Source: DATAWK01 sp036267255
Lineage (GTDB): Bacteria; Acidobacteriota; Terriglobia; Terriglobales; Acidobacteriaceae
Direction: 5' to 3'
Assembly (NCBI GenBank): GCA_036267255.1
Contig: DATAWK010000003.1
Span: 62,001 to 126,000 of the forward strand
DNA: 64,000 bases
In this document: piece by piece, positions 52,490 to 61,855 of the stretch
Numbering within the stretch: position 1 is the stretch's first letter
Layout of the letters: every line of letters starts with the position of its first letter
Program-made: the position numbers and the translations under genes
Notes under the pieces: model-generated
Told to the model about the DNA's origin: nothing
Seen by the model: only the letters and a program-made list of their open reading frames with translations
Database searches by the model: none

Positions 52490-53287
52490 TTGCAGATTCT
52501 TTTTGTAGGAGATGTTTTTGGTAACGCCGGGCGGAAGATCGTCCACGCGCATTTGAAGCATGTGCTGGAAACGAATGCGGTCGATCTGGTCGTGATCAAC
52601 GCGGAAAATGCCGCCGGCGGTTTTGGCGTGACGCCCCCGATTGCGGACGAACTGTTTTCGCTGGGCGCGCACGTTCTGACATCGGGAAATCATATCTGGG
52701 ACAAACGGGAAATTATCGACTGGATGAATTCCGTGCCCGCCGACAGCCATGAGCGTCCGCGGCGTTTGCTGCGGCCAGCCAATTATGTTCCGGGCACTCC
52801 GGGGCATGGAGTGTATGAAGGCAAGCTGGCCGACGGCACGGCCTACGCGGTGATCAATCTGCAAGGCCGGGTCTTCATGGCCAGCAGCGACGATCCGTTC
52901 CGCACTGCCGATGCCCTGCTGGCGCAGTTGAAGGCCAGAGTGATTCTGGTGGATTTTCACGCCGAGGCTACCTCAGAGAAAGTTGCGCTGGGCTGGTATC
53001 TGGATGGGCGGGTGACGGCTGTGCTGGGCACGCATACGCATGTGCCGACGGCCGATGCGCGCATCCTGCCCCAGGGAACGGCCTTTCAGACCGATGTCGG
53101 CATGAGCGGTCCGTACGATAGCGTGATTGGTGTGGAGACGGAGAAAGTGGTGCAGCGTTTTCTAAACGGCATGCCGGCGAAGTTCGATCCGGCCAAAGAA
53201 AACCCCAAGATGTGCGCCGCGCTGATTACCTGCGATGCGGGCACGGGCCGTGCTCAGGCGATCAAGCACCTGATGCTGGGGGAATGA
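52490..53287 (+). CDS. YmdB-type metallophosphoesterase (TIGR00282 family)
   Basis: 265 residues; in Bacillus the homologue YmdB is a cyclic-nucleotide phosphodiesterase. Metal-binding motifs: FVGDVFGNAGRK, VVINAENAAGGFGV, TSGNHIWDK, LVDFHAEATSEK and GTHTHVPTADARIL. The start is TTG at 52490 with AGGAGT ten bases upstream; no ATG lies nearby. A strong bidirectional terminator follows. Confidence 0.92.
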   Translation: MQILFVGDVFGNAGRKIVHAHLKHVLETNAVDLVVINAENAAGGFGVTPPIADELFSLGAHVLTSGNHIWDKREIIDWMNSVPADSHERPRRLLRPANYVPGTPGHGVYEGKLADGTAYAVINLQGRVFMASSDDPFRTADALLAQLKARVILVDFHAEATSEKVALGWYLDGRVTAVLGTHTHVPTADARILPQGTAFQTDVGMSGPYDSVIGVETEKVVQRFLNGMPAKFDPAKENPKMCAALITCDAGTGRAQAIKHLMLGE

Positions 53288-53309
53288 GACAACTTTTTAC
53301 CCTGATGTG

Positions 53310-53341
53310 AAAGAAGGCAGCCTGTGGAGGCTGCCTTCTTT
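53310..53341. terminator. bidirectional terminator
   Basis: Perfect 13-bp stem AAAGAAGGCAGCC/GGCTGCCTTCTTT with loop TGTGGA. The T-rich arm lies on the 3' side in both directions. It sits between the phosphodiesterase (+) and the secreted repeat protein (-) and can serve both. Confidence 0.88.
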
Positions 53342-53363
53342 GCCTGGTTCGGTATCGTGCGAT

Positions 53364-54647
53364 TTAGCGGGTCGAGTGGTGATGCACCGCACGCGGCTTT
53401 GTCGCCGCCGGTGCTTCTCCATCCTTCATGATGATCATCGGTGGAGACTGCGTGAAGGAGTCGAACGTGGCAATGTAGGAGACGGTAGAGTCGATGGTCG
53501 GCGGTGTCCGGAGGGGCTTCTTCATGTTGATGGTGAAGTCGGCCTTCTTGGACTGCTGCGCATCGTCGGAGACGGCCAACTGCACCGAATTTGCCGTGGC
53601 CGAAACCACAATGCCGGGTACCTTGGTGGTGACGCCCTTCATGGTGTCCCAGACCTTATTTGCATCGTCCGGCTTGCCGTTGGCCAGAATGAATTCCTTG
53701 TCACCCAAGGCGAGGGTGCTGAGATCCGGCGTGCTGGCAACGGTTTGCGAAGCCAGTTCCTGCGGCGACGGCGGCGGCGGGGCAGGCGTGATGGTAAAGC
53801 CAGCGGGCGGGTTCAAAGACGCCTTGGCCTGCGTCTGCACCTGATCGAATCCATCGGTGCCACCGTGGTACTTCTTGTACCAGTACTGGGCAGCCTTCTG
53901 GAACTCCGTGTGATAAGGCTCCGGGGCATAGGCTGCGGCGCGGGCGAGAAACCAGATGGCATTGATCAGGTCCTGCGGGTTTTCCTGTACGTAGGCGTTG
54001 CCGAGGAAGTAGGTGTCCTGCAGGCCGGTGCTTTGGGTGGTCTGCGCCTCGGGCATGGCCTTCAGTTCGGTCTGAAAGTTCTCGATGGCGTCCTTGTAAT
54101 CTTTCTTATTCAGATCGTCGGCGGCAATGGCGCCGTCAAAGATCGGCGTGACGGCAGTCTTGACAGTGCTGAAGCTCGCTGCATCCGGCCCGGACTCGGG
54201 AGCCGTCGCCTTGAGACCTCGTTCAGCATATTGTGCAGCCTGGTCGAGAAGAGGTTGTGCGTCTGCAGGGTTTGTCTTTTGTGCGGCCTGGCTGCGTAAC
54301 AGATAGGAGCTGAGCGCAAGAGCACGAAGGTTGTTGGGGTCTACTTCAAGCAGGCGCTTGGCAGTGTCCAGCATTTTGTCGGTGTTGCCCGTCTGCTGAT
54401 AGGCCCCCATCAAACGCTGCAACATATCCTGTTTGACAACACTGTTGGGATACTGCTGGAGAAACTGCTCAATGGCGGAAGCCTGTGCCGCAGGTGTGGA
54501 CTGGCTGACCGCGGTGGTGTAGGCGTTGTACTCTGCTGGATCCTTAATGGTAATCGTCGACTGGCCGGCTTGTGCCAGAAGGACGGGGGCTGTGCTCATG
54601 AAGGCAGTAGCCAAGGCTAGCACCGATATATACAAAACTTTCTTCAT
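53364..54647 (-). CDS. secreted TPR-like protein
   Basis: 427 residues with an N-terminal signal peptide (KKVLYISVLALATAFMSTAPVLLAQA). Residues about 40-300 are helical repeats of TPR type (SVVKQDMLQRLMGAYQQTGNTDKM, then AKRLLEVDPNNLRALALSSYLL). A Pro-rich linker at about 295 (PAPPPPSPQE) leads to a beta-rich domain. The end is basic with a His run. GAGGAG lies before the ATG. Likely a periplasmic or outer-membrane-associated scaffold; function unknown. Confidence 0.8.
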   Translation of the reverse strand: MKKVLYISVLALATAFMSTAPVLLAQAGQSTITIKDPAEYNAYTTAVSQSTPAAQASAIEQFLQQYPNSVVKQDMLQRLMGAYQQTGNTDKMLDTAKRLLEVDPNNLRALALSSYLLRSQAAQKTNPADAQPLLDQAAQYAERGLKATAPESGPDAASFSTVKTAVTPIFDGAIAADDLNKKDYKDAIENFQTELKAMPEAQTTQSTGLQDTYFLGNAYVQENPQDLINAIWFLARAAAYAPEPYHTEFQKAAQYWYKKYHGGTDGFDQVQTQAKASLNPPAGFTITPAPPPPSPQELASQTVASTPDLSTLALGDKEFILANGKPDDANKVWDTMKGVTTKVPGIVVSATANSVQLAVSDDAQQSKKADFTINMKKPLRTPPTIDSTVSYIATFDSFTQSPPMIIMKDGEAPAATKPRAVHHHSTR

Positions 54648-54940
54648 TCAATCACTCCTCGCGAATGAGTGTTACCAATCAGGATTGTAGTGCGTCCATG
54701 CGGAAAACGTAATCGGAGAGTGCGCACCAGCCAAGAGCCTGAGATGCGAGTATCTGCCTTATGCGTGGGAAACCGCCGCAACTACCTCGTGATGCGGATT
54801 ATAAAAAGCATGTTTGGCTATGACAAGGGACAACACAACGAAAGTTGCAAAATTTCCGTGATATAGAGACGTTGCACGGGGCAAGACGACAGCGTGACGC
54901 AGATTGGATTCGCGTGGGAACGCGACTATAGTGGGTAGAA
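54648..54940. other. divergent intergenic region
   Basis: 293 bases between the secreted repeat protein (minus) and the SDR gene (plus). It must hold both promoters, but no consensus pair or hairpin stood out. No gene was seen. Confidence 0.4.
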
Positions 54941-55660
54941 ATGCCTCCCCTAGCGAAGCAAATTGCCGTTGTAACCGGGGCCAGCCGCGGTATCGGCGCG
55001 GCCATTGCGCAGCGCCTGGCAAAGCTTGGCGCGCACGTGATATTGACCGGGCGGGACCTGATCGGGCTTGGCGACGTGGTGAACAAGATTGTCGCCGCCG
55101 GTGGGCAGGGCGAAGCCATCGCCTGCGACCTGCGCGATCCCAGCCAGATTGAACGGCTGGCAAAGACCGTCCTCGACCAGCATGGGCGGTGCGACATTCT
55201 GGTGAACAATGCCGGATTGGGCTGGTTTGGCGGGCCTCTGCACACCATGGAGCCAAGCGAGTGGGACCGCATACTGGAAACCAATCTGCGTGCGCCGTAC
55301 CTGTTGATTCGCGCTTTTGCGCCTGCCATGATTGCCGCTGAGCGCGGCCACATCATCAACATCTCTTCTCTTGCCGGGAAAAATCCAGTCACCAATGGAG
55401 CGGCGTATGCGGCTTCCAAATGGGGGCTGAACGGCCTGATGTATTCGGTGGCAGAGGAGCTGCGGCCGCACAAGATTCGTGTCTCTCTGGTGGCGCCGGG
55501 AACGACCCGGTCGGAGTTTGGCAATAGCCTGAGCGCGAAGAAGTCTCCGCTGGGAGCGTTGGCAGCGGACGATGTGGCGCATGTGGTGGAGATGCTGGTG
55601 ACGCAGACGGACGCATCCTTTGTAAGCGAAGTGCTGATCCGGCCCACGCTGAAGAGCTGA
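54941..55660 (+). CDS. short-chain dehydrogenase/reductase (SDR)
   Basis: 239 residues. NAD(P) loop TGASRGIG (12-19), NNAG near residue 87, the Ser in INISSLAG and the active-site Tyr and Lys in AYAASKWG. This is the classical SDR set in a FabG-like length. The substrate is unknown. Its C-terminal part (VAPGTTRSEF) is typical. Confidence 0.9.
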   Translation: MPPLAKQIAVVTGASRGIGAAIAQRLAKLGAHVILTGRDLIGLGDVVNKIVAAGGQGEAIACDLRDPSQIERLAKTVLDQHGRCDILVNNAGLGWFGGPLHTMEPSEWDRILETNLRAPYLLIRAFAPAMIAAERGHIINISSLAGKNPVTNGAAYAASKWGLNGLMYSVAEELRPHKIRVSLVAPGTTRSEFGNSLSAKKSPLGALAADDVAHVVEMLVTQTDASFVSEVLIRPTLKS

Positions 55661-55898
55661 CGGCGCAGCGAAAAGAGGCCGGAATTCAGTGATAAACGAG
55701 GTACACTGAGGGTGGTTCTACCTATGGTGCGCTATGGCTTGGGTTTAGAACGTCTTATCCACAAGATATAGCGTTCGCGATGTTGACCACGGCAGTGGAG
55801 CGGATTACATTGAAGCCAACAAATACTCTCCGCAGCGGGTCTGAACCGGTATAGGCAGTCTGCTATAGGCAATCAGCGGCGGAAAGGAGTCTCCCCTC

Positions 55899-58800
55899 TT
55901 GCTGAAGCTAAAGAAAATACACATTCTCGGTTTTAAGTCCTTTTGCGATCGTACGGAAGTGGCGCTGGAGAACAACGCCGGCGGCCTGACGGTGATCGTT
56001 GGCCCCAACGGGTGCGGCAAATCGAACATCTCGGACGCAGTGAGCTGGGTGCTGGGCGAGCAATCAGCCAAGAGTCTGCGCGGCATCAAGATGGAAGATG
56101 TAATTTTTGCGGGCACGCGGGAGCGCAAGCCGACCGGCATGGCCGAGGTGTCGCTGACATTTGTGGACCCGGAAGTGTACGAAGGCGAAAACTCCGGTGC
56201 GCAAGAGGAGCCGGAGATTGTTCTGGGCGCAGTCCCGGAAAGCGAGCTGGAAGATTGGGACGAGACCTCCGTTCGCGCGCAGGCAGCGCAGGAAACGGAA
56301 GAGACGGTTGCCGAGCTGCAGCCGGGACAGATTCTCGAAGGCGAGGACGGAGAACCTGAAATCGCCGACACCGGCAAGGATGCCGACGGAAGCGCGACCA
56401 GCATAGCGGCCAGCGAATTCGACAGCAATGCCGTTGTCCTGAAGATTCGCCGCCGCAAATTTCAGCGCACGCCGGCGCGGCGCGGAGAAATTGTCGTTAC
56501 GCGGAGACTGTTCCGCTCCGGCACCAGTGAGTACCTGCTGAACGGCAAGCTCTGCCGCCTGCGCGACATTCAGGACATCTTCATGGGCACGGGCCTGGGG
56601 CCGGATTCATACGCGATCATTGAACAGGAGCGCGTGGGACAACTGCTCAGCAGCAAGCCGCACGATCGCCGCGCCATTATCGAAGAGGCTGCCGGCATTA
56701 CGCGCTTTAAGACCAAGAAGCGGCTGGCGGAGTTGCGGCTGGAGCAGGCGAAACAGAATCTGGCACGCGTCAACGACATTTTCGATGAAGTGACGCGGCA
56801 GATGAATTCTCTGAAGCGGCAGGCTGCGAAGGCCGAACGATATAGTGCGTTGCGGCAAGACCTGCAGCAGCGTCTGCGCGTGGTGATTGCCACGCGGCTG
56901 GCGGCGATGGATAGCGAGTCTGCTCTGCTGACCGAAGAGCTGGCGACGCTGACGGCGCGGGTGGATGAGCTGAGCGCCGGGGTGGACACGCTGGATCATC
57001 AACAGGCGGAGACGGTTGCCCAGGGATATGCGCTGGAGAACCAGGCGCGCGAAGCATCTTCTCGCGCGAATGCAGCCACGGTGGAACTGGAACGCGCGCT
57101 GACGCAACTGCAGGCCAACGAGGAGCGATCCTCAGAGCTGGTGATCCGGCTGAAGGCTGCGGAAGCAGAGTTGGAAGAGACGCGCAGACAGCTTACGGAG
57201 CTGGCTGGCGAGCGCAGCCAGCATCAGAGTTTTCTGGCGCAGGCGCGCGAGGCCGTCGATGGATCGCGCCGCGAGATGCAAGGCTGCCAGACGGCGACGC
57301 AGCAGGCCACGGCCAATCTTTCGAGTGCGGAACAAGGCATGGAAGATGTTCGCCGCCAGATGCTGCACTGGATGACGCAGGCAAATCAGGTGCGGCAACA
57401 GATCATGCAGGGCGAAGCCGGACTGGAGGGCCTGCAGCGCGAGGCCGACCGACTGAGCGCAGAGAGCCAGGGCGCGCATAGCGATCTGGAACGCCTGGGC
57501 GTGGAGCGTGGGCAGGTCTCGTTGACCTTTGGCAGTGCTACCGAGTCGCTGCAACGCATTGAGACGGACCTGACGGCGTTGCGGACGGCGCTGGAGACCA
57601 AACGCGGCGAGGAAACGACGGCGCGGCGCAGCGTGGATCAACTGCGCGCTGAGCACGCCACAATGCTGGGACGGCGCAATTCTCTGGAAGCGCTGATCAA
57701 CGGGCATAGCTACTCCACGGACACGGTGCGCACGCTGTTGCGCTCGAAGACGCTGGAGGGTGGCATGGCTCCGGTGGGCGTGCTGGCGGATTTTCTGGAA
57801 GTCTCCGGCCAGTACGAGACGGTGGTGGATGAATTTCTGCGCGATGAGCTGAATTACATCGTCGTGAAAAGCTGGGATGCAGCGCAGGAAGGCATGCGCG
57901 TGTTGAAGGCCGATGTCGATGGCCGCGCGACGTTCCTGGTTCATCCGGAGGACTCGCAGGCGAAGTTCTCCTTTGCTCCGGGAGAGTATCCTCCGCTGGC
58001 GACAACACAGAATGGAGACGCGAGCCGCGAGGGTGTGGTTCGGCTGAAGGATTGCATCCAGGTGCTGGATGGATTCGGCAAATCGCTGGAAGTAATTTTG
58101 CCGAAGCTGCGCGATGGCTATGTTGTGCCGGATTCAGAATCGGCGCGGACGCTGGCGCTGGAAAATCCAGAGGCATTTTTTCTGGCGCCCACGGGCGAAT
58201 GCTTTCACAACGTCACGGTCACGGGCGGCAAACCCAGCGTGGAAGGTCCGCTGGCATTGAAGCGCGAGTTGCGCGATGTGCAACAGACGCTGGCGCTGAC
58301 GGAAGAACAACTGGCGCAGGCGGAGACGCATGCGGTCGAGTTGACGCACATGGTTGCGGAACTGGTGCAGCAGATTGAAGAGCAATCGGTGGCACGCCGC
58401 CAACTGGAACAGGAATCCGCGAACACCGGTGCGGCGTTGCGCCAACTGGAAGCCGAGACGGCACGCCTGGAGCGTCGCCTGCAGGATGCGACGTTGCAGG
58501 CAGAACGCAACAAGCAGGCGCAGACGGAGAAATCCGAATGGATTGCCAAGCGGCGCGAAGAGATTGCGCGCATGGAAGCCGAGCATGCCACGGCGGAGCA
58601 GCAATTGACGGAAGCGCAGGCGTCCATTGAAGGACTGCGCAGCGCGCGGGAGACGGCGCAGGCGCAACTGGCCGAAGCAGCGGCGCATTTGGGCGGTCTG
58701 GAAGAACGCCATCGCGGCGCGGCAGCGGCAGCGGAACGGCTGGAGCGCATGCATTCCGATCTGGAGCAGCGTGTCCGGCAACTGGAGCAGCAACTGGCAG

Positions 58801-59837
58801 CCGGAGAGGCGGAGCGCGTCCAGCGCACGCAGGAGAGCCAGCGGCTGGAGCAGCGGCGGATCGAACTGGAGGCGACGCGTGAGACGGCGCGCCAGCTGGC
58901 GACGGAGTTGTCCGAGCAGACGACCCTGCTGCGTCAGCAGGCGACGGAATTGGAACATCAGTTGCGCACGCTGCGGGCCGATGCGGAGGCACAACGCGAC
59001 AAACGGAGCGAAGTTGCGACGCGGGCTGCGCGGTTGTCCTCGGATCTGGCGCACCAGGAAGAGACCTGCCTGCAGGAACTGGGCGTTGCCGCCGAGTTGT
59101 TGCGCGGGGACGATTCCTTTGTACGACTGGAGGCTGAGGCGCTGGCGGTGGAAGACGAAGCCTGCCGTGGCCTGAAGCAGAAGCTGGAGTCGATGGGGCC
59201 GGTGAACATGATGGCGCTGGAGGAATATCAAGAGGCGGCGCAGCGCCATGAATTTCTGGAGACGCAGCGCAAGGACCTGTTCGATTCCATCGAGAATACG
59301 CAAACCAGCATTCGCGAAATTGAGGCCATCTCACGCATCAAGTTTGAAGAGGCCTTTGCGCGGATCAATGAAAACTTCAGCGTGACGTTCGCGCGCCTGT
59401 TTGGCGGCGGCCAGGCTTTCATGCGGCTGACCGACGAAGAGAACACAGCGGAGAGCGGCATCGACATTGTCGCGTCGCCGCCGGGCAAGAAGCTGCAGAA
59501 TGTACTGTTGCTATCCGGCGGAGAAAAAGCGCTGACGGCATTGTCGCTGCTGGTTGCGATCTTCCAATATCAGCCAAGCCCGTTCTGCCTGCTGGATGAG
59601 GTCGATTCCCCGCTGGACGAGGCCAACGTGGGACGGCTGGCCACGATGCTGAAGGGACTGAGCGACAAGACACACTTCATCGTCATCACGCACAGCAAAC
59701 GCATGATGCAGGCGGCGGAATCCATTTTCGGCGTCACGATGCAGGAACCCGGCGTGTCGAAGGTGGTCTCGGTGCGGTTGGGCGGCAACGAACACCGCGC
59801 GGAAAAACGAGAAGAGCCGGAGCGGGTGAGCGCATAA
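55899..59837 (+). CDS. smc: chromosome segregation protein SMC
   Basis: Condensin-type ATPase that organises the chromosome. 1312 residues against about 1190 for many bacterial SMCs. Walker A is GPNGCGKSN (35-43). A long acidic insert (about 90-175: many Glu, Asp and Ala) sits in the N-terminal head before FRSGTSEYLLNGKLCRLRDIQ. Long coiled-coil arms flank a hinge at about 605-780. The C-terminal head has LLSGGEKALTALSLL and LLDEVDSPLDEAN. The start is TTG with AAAGGAG upstream. No scpA or scpB is nearby. Confidence 0.95.
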   Translation: MLKLKKIHILGFKSFCDRTEVALENNAGGLTVIVGPNGCGKSNISDAVSWVLGEQSAKSLRGIKMEDVIFAGTRERKPTGMAEVSLTFVDPEVYEGENSGAQEEPEIVLGAVPESELEDWDETSVRAQAAQETEETVAELQPGQILEGEDGEPEIADTGKDADGSATSIAASEFDSNAVVLKIRRRKFQRTPARRGEIVVTRRLFRSGTSEYLLNGKLCRLRDIQDIFMGTGLGPDSYAIIEQERVGQLLSSKPHDRRAIIEEAAGITRFKTKKRLAELRLEQAKQNLARVNDIFDEVTRQMNSLKRQAAKAERYSALRQDLQQRLRVVIATRLAAMDSESALLTEELATLTARVDELSAGVDTLDHQQAETVAQGYALENQAREASSRANAATVELERALTQLQANEERSSELVIRLKAAEAELEETRRQLTELAGERSQHQSFLAQAREAVDGSRREMQGCQTATQQATANLSSAEQGMEDVRRQMLHWMTQANQVRQQIMQGEAGLEGLQREADRLSAESQGAHSDLERLGVERGQVSLTFGSATESLQRIETDLTALRTALETKRGEETTARRSVDQLRAEHATMLGRRNSLEALINGHSYSTDTVRTLLRSKTLEGGMAPVGVLADFLEVSGQYETVVDEFLRDELNYIVVKSWDAAQEGMRVLKADVDGRATFLVHPEDSQAKFSFAPGEYPPLATTQNGDASREGVVRLKDCIQVLDGFGKSLEVILPKLRDGYVVPDSESARTLALENPEAFFLAPTGECFHNVTVTGGKPSVEGPLALKRELRDVQQTLALTEEQLAQAETHAVELTHMVAELVQQIEEQSVARRQLEQESANTGAALRQLEAETARLERRLQDATLQAERNKQAQTEKSEWIAKRREEIARMEAEHATAEQQLTEAQASIEGLRSARETAQAQLAEAAAHLGGLEERHRGAAAAAERLERMHSDLEQRVRQLEQQLAAGEAERVQRTQESQRLEQRRIELEATRETARQLATELSEQTTLLRQQATELEHQLRTLRADAEAQRDKRSEVATRAARLSSDLAHQEETCLQELGVAAELLRGDDSFVRLEAEALAVEDEACRGLKQKLESMGPVNMMALEEYQEAAQRHEFLETQRKDLFDSIENTQTSIREIEAISRIKFEEAFARINENFSVTFARLFGGGQAFMRLTDEENTAESGIDIVASPPGKKLQNVLLLSGGEKALTALSLLVAIFQYQPSPFCLLDEVDSPLDEANVGRLATMLKGLSDKTHFIVITHSKRMMQAAESIFGVTMQEPGVSKVVSVRLGGNEHRAEKREEPERVSA

Positions 59838-59970
59838 ATCCGTATGGAGAATCCATCTGGGTAATGCCGGATAGATTACTTTTGTACGTCCCGCGTTTTG
59901 AACGCCGCGCCAAATTGATCCTTTGCCGTTTGCAGGATGCAGAGATCCGCTGATCGTCCGTTGACAAAGA

Positions 59971-60013
59971 CCCTGCCGCATCTCACAATCAAGATTCACT
60001 TCTTGATTGTGAG
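59971..60013 (+). promoter_or_regulatory. purC promoter candidate with inverted repeat
   Basis: TTGACA at 59971-59976 is a perfect -35 box. The -10 (TTCACT at about 59995) is weak and lies in the loop of a 13-bp perfect inverted repeat: CTCACAATCAAGA (59982-59994) and TCTTGATTGTGAG (60001-60013). No T-run follows, so it looks more like an operator over the -10 region than a terminator for smc. The purC start is 12 bases downstream. Confidence 0.5.
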
Positions 60014-60024
60014 GCACGCCGTCT

Positions 60025-60921
60025 TTGCCAGCAGCACTCCAGACAACCGACTTTCAGGACCTGCATCTTTACGCGCGCGGCAAGGTTCGTGACCTGTACG
60101 AGGTAGGCGAAGATCTTCTCTTTGTCGCGACCGATCGCATCTCCGCTTTCGATCATGTTCTGGGCACAGGCATTCCGGACAAGGGGAAAATTCTGACGCA
60201 GATTTCTCTTTTCTGGTTCAACTTCCTGGAAGATCTGGCGCCCAATCACTTGATTACAGCCAATGTCGCGGAATATCCAAAATCACTTCGGGCGTATGCG
60301 GACGTGCTTCACGGCCGCTCCATGCTGGTGAAGCGCGCGCAGATGTTTCCGGTGGAATGCGTGGCGCGCGGCTATCTGTCCGGCTCCGGGTGGAAGGAAT
60401 ATCAGGCGACGGGCAAAGTCTGCGGCATTGTGTTGCCCAGCGGACTGAAGGAATCGAGCCGCCTGCCGGAACCTATTTTTACCCCGGCCAGCAAGAGCGC
60501 CAGCGGCGAGCACGACATCAACATTTCGTTTGAAGAGATGCACGCGCGTGTTGGACGCGAGGATGCCGAAACGTTGCGCAAGCTGACGCTGGCCATCTAC
60601 AACCGGGCGGCGCTGCACGCCGAGGCCTGCGGTATGATTCTGGCAGATACAAAGTTTGAGTTTGGCCGCACGGCGCGCGGCATCGTGCTGGCGGACGAGG
60701 TGCTGACGCCGGATTCATCTCGCTATTGGCCAAAAGATACATATGCTTCCGGTGGTCCGCAGATTTCCTTCGACAAACAGTTCGTACGGGATTACCTTGA
60801 GGAAATTCACTGGAATAAGCAGGCACCTGCACCCGGTTTGCCCGAAGACGTTGTGAAGCATACCCGCGAAAAATATCTGGAAGCCTTTCGCCGCATTACC
60901 GGCAAGCAGGCATTGGAGTAA
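60025..60921 (+). CDS. purC: SAICAR synthase
   Basis: Purine pathway: joins CAIR and aspartate using ATP. 298 residues. YARGKVRDLYEV and RISAFDHVLGTGIPDKG at the N-terminus, then VECVARGYLSGSGWKEYQ and ADTKFEFG near the middle. It resembles the longer (about 300-residue) form of the family. It starts with TTG just after the inverted repeat. cvpA follows after 6 bases, a pairing of purine genes also seen in other bacteria. Confidence 0.95.
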   Translation: MPAALQTTDFQDLHLYARGKVRDLYEVGEDLLFVATDRISAFDHVLGTGIPDKGKILTQISLFWFNFLEDLAPNHLITANVAEYPKSLRAYADVLHGRSMLVKRAQMFPVECVARGYLSGSGWKEYQATGKVCGIVLPSGLKESSRLPEPIFTPASKSASGEHDINISFEEMHARVGREDAETLRKLTLAIYNRAALHAEACGMILADTKFEFGRTARGIVLADEVLTPDSSRYWPKDTYASGGPQISFDKQFVRDYLEEIHWNKQAPAPGLPEDVVKHTREKYLEAFRRITGKQALE

Positions 60922-60927
60922 ACAAAG

Positions 60928-61491
60928 ATGACACTGGTTGATATTGTGATCATTGCCGTCATTGTCATTTCGACGCTCGCGGCAATTTCCCAGGGATTTT
61001 TCCGGGAGATATTTTCGCTGGTTGGGCTGGTGATCGGCCTGGTGGTGGCGTCCTGGAATTATGCTCGACTGGCTATTCCGCTTGCCCGCTTGATTCACTC
61101 TCCGGGAATTGCCGAAGCCCTGGCTTTTTTGCTGATAGCCCTGGTGATTATGCTGATTGCCGGACTGATAGGAACTGTGTTAAGTAAAGCAGTGCATGGC
61201 GTAGGCCTAGGAGGGCTGGATCGCCTGCTGGGTGCAGTTTTTGGATTGGTACGAGGTTGTGTATTGGTCATGGTGGCGATGATCGCCATCGCTGCATTCC
61301 GGCCCGGTGCGCCGTGGATGCAGGGTTCACGGCTGGCACCGTATTTTTTACCGGGAGCAAGAGTGCTGTCAACTCAAGCACCGGCTGAATTAAAAGAAAA
61401 AATTGCCTTGGGGATTACAATCATCGAACATCCGAAGTCTTCGTGGATACAATTGAACATGTCGCCGAATAATCCCCCGTCGCACGAGTAA
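60928..61491 (+). CDS. cvpA: CvpA-family membrane protein
   Basis: 187 residues with four membrane helices: VDIVIIAVIVISTLAAISQGFFREIFSL at the start and GGLDRLLGAVFGLVRGCVLVMVAMIA later. CvpA was named for colicin V production and has roles in membrane stress. Co-transcription with purC fits its frequent link with purine genes. The last 40 residues are soluble. Confidence 0.88.
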   Translation: MTLVDIVIIAVIVISTLAAISQGFFREIFSLVGLVIGLVVASWNYARLAIPLARLIHSPGIAEALAFLLIALVIMLIAGLIGTVLSKAVHGVGLGGLDRLLGAVFGLVRGCVLVMVAMIAIAAFRPGAPWMQGSRLAPYFLPGARVLSTQAPAELKEKIALGITIIEHPKSSWIQLNMSPNNPPSHE

Positions 61492-61512
61492 AACAAAGCA
61501 ACATCAGCTCAA

Positions 61513-61815
61513 ATGCACGATGAGGTCAGTGTGAAACGCGAACTCGATAGTCTGGTTGTTCAAATGTACGCCAGCGGCATCACGTATGAAGAGGCCGTTC
61601 GGGAATTTCGGCGCCGGTATATTCAGGAAGTGCTGGCAAACCATAAAGGGAACCAATGCAAGGCGGCGCGCGAACTTGGCGTGCACCGCAACACGCTGAG
61701 CAGGATGATGACGGAGTTGAACCTCGATCCGGTCCAGATAAAACTGGGCCTGAAGCGGCCTTCCCGCGCGGAGCAGGCAGCGGGACACGGCATGCAAGTG
61801 GTACGCTCAAGGTAG
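61513..61815 (+). CDS. Fis-type helix-turn-helix protein
   Basis: 100 residues. YIQEVLANHKGNQCKAARELGVHRNTLSRMM is the Fis/NtrC C-terminal HTH, here as a stand-alone small protein. An alternative GTG at 61531 has a better ribosome site (TGAGG). It follows cvpA by 21 bases. Targets are unknown. Confidence 0.87.
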   Translation: MHDEVSVKRELDSLVVQMYASGITYEEAVREFRRRYIQEVLANHKGNQCKAARELGVHRNTLSRMMTELNLDPVQIKLGLKRPSRAEQAAGHGMQVVRSR

Positions 61816-61855
61816 TTCTCTGTATTCCAAGTTCCTTGAGGGCAGTATCCCGGTT

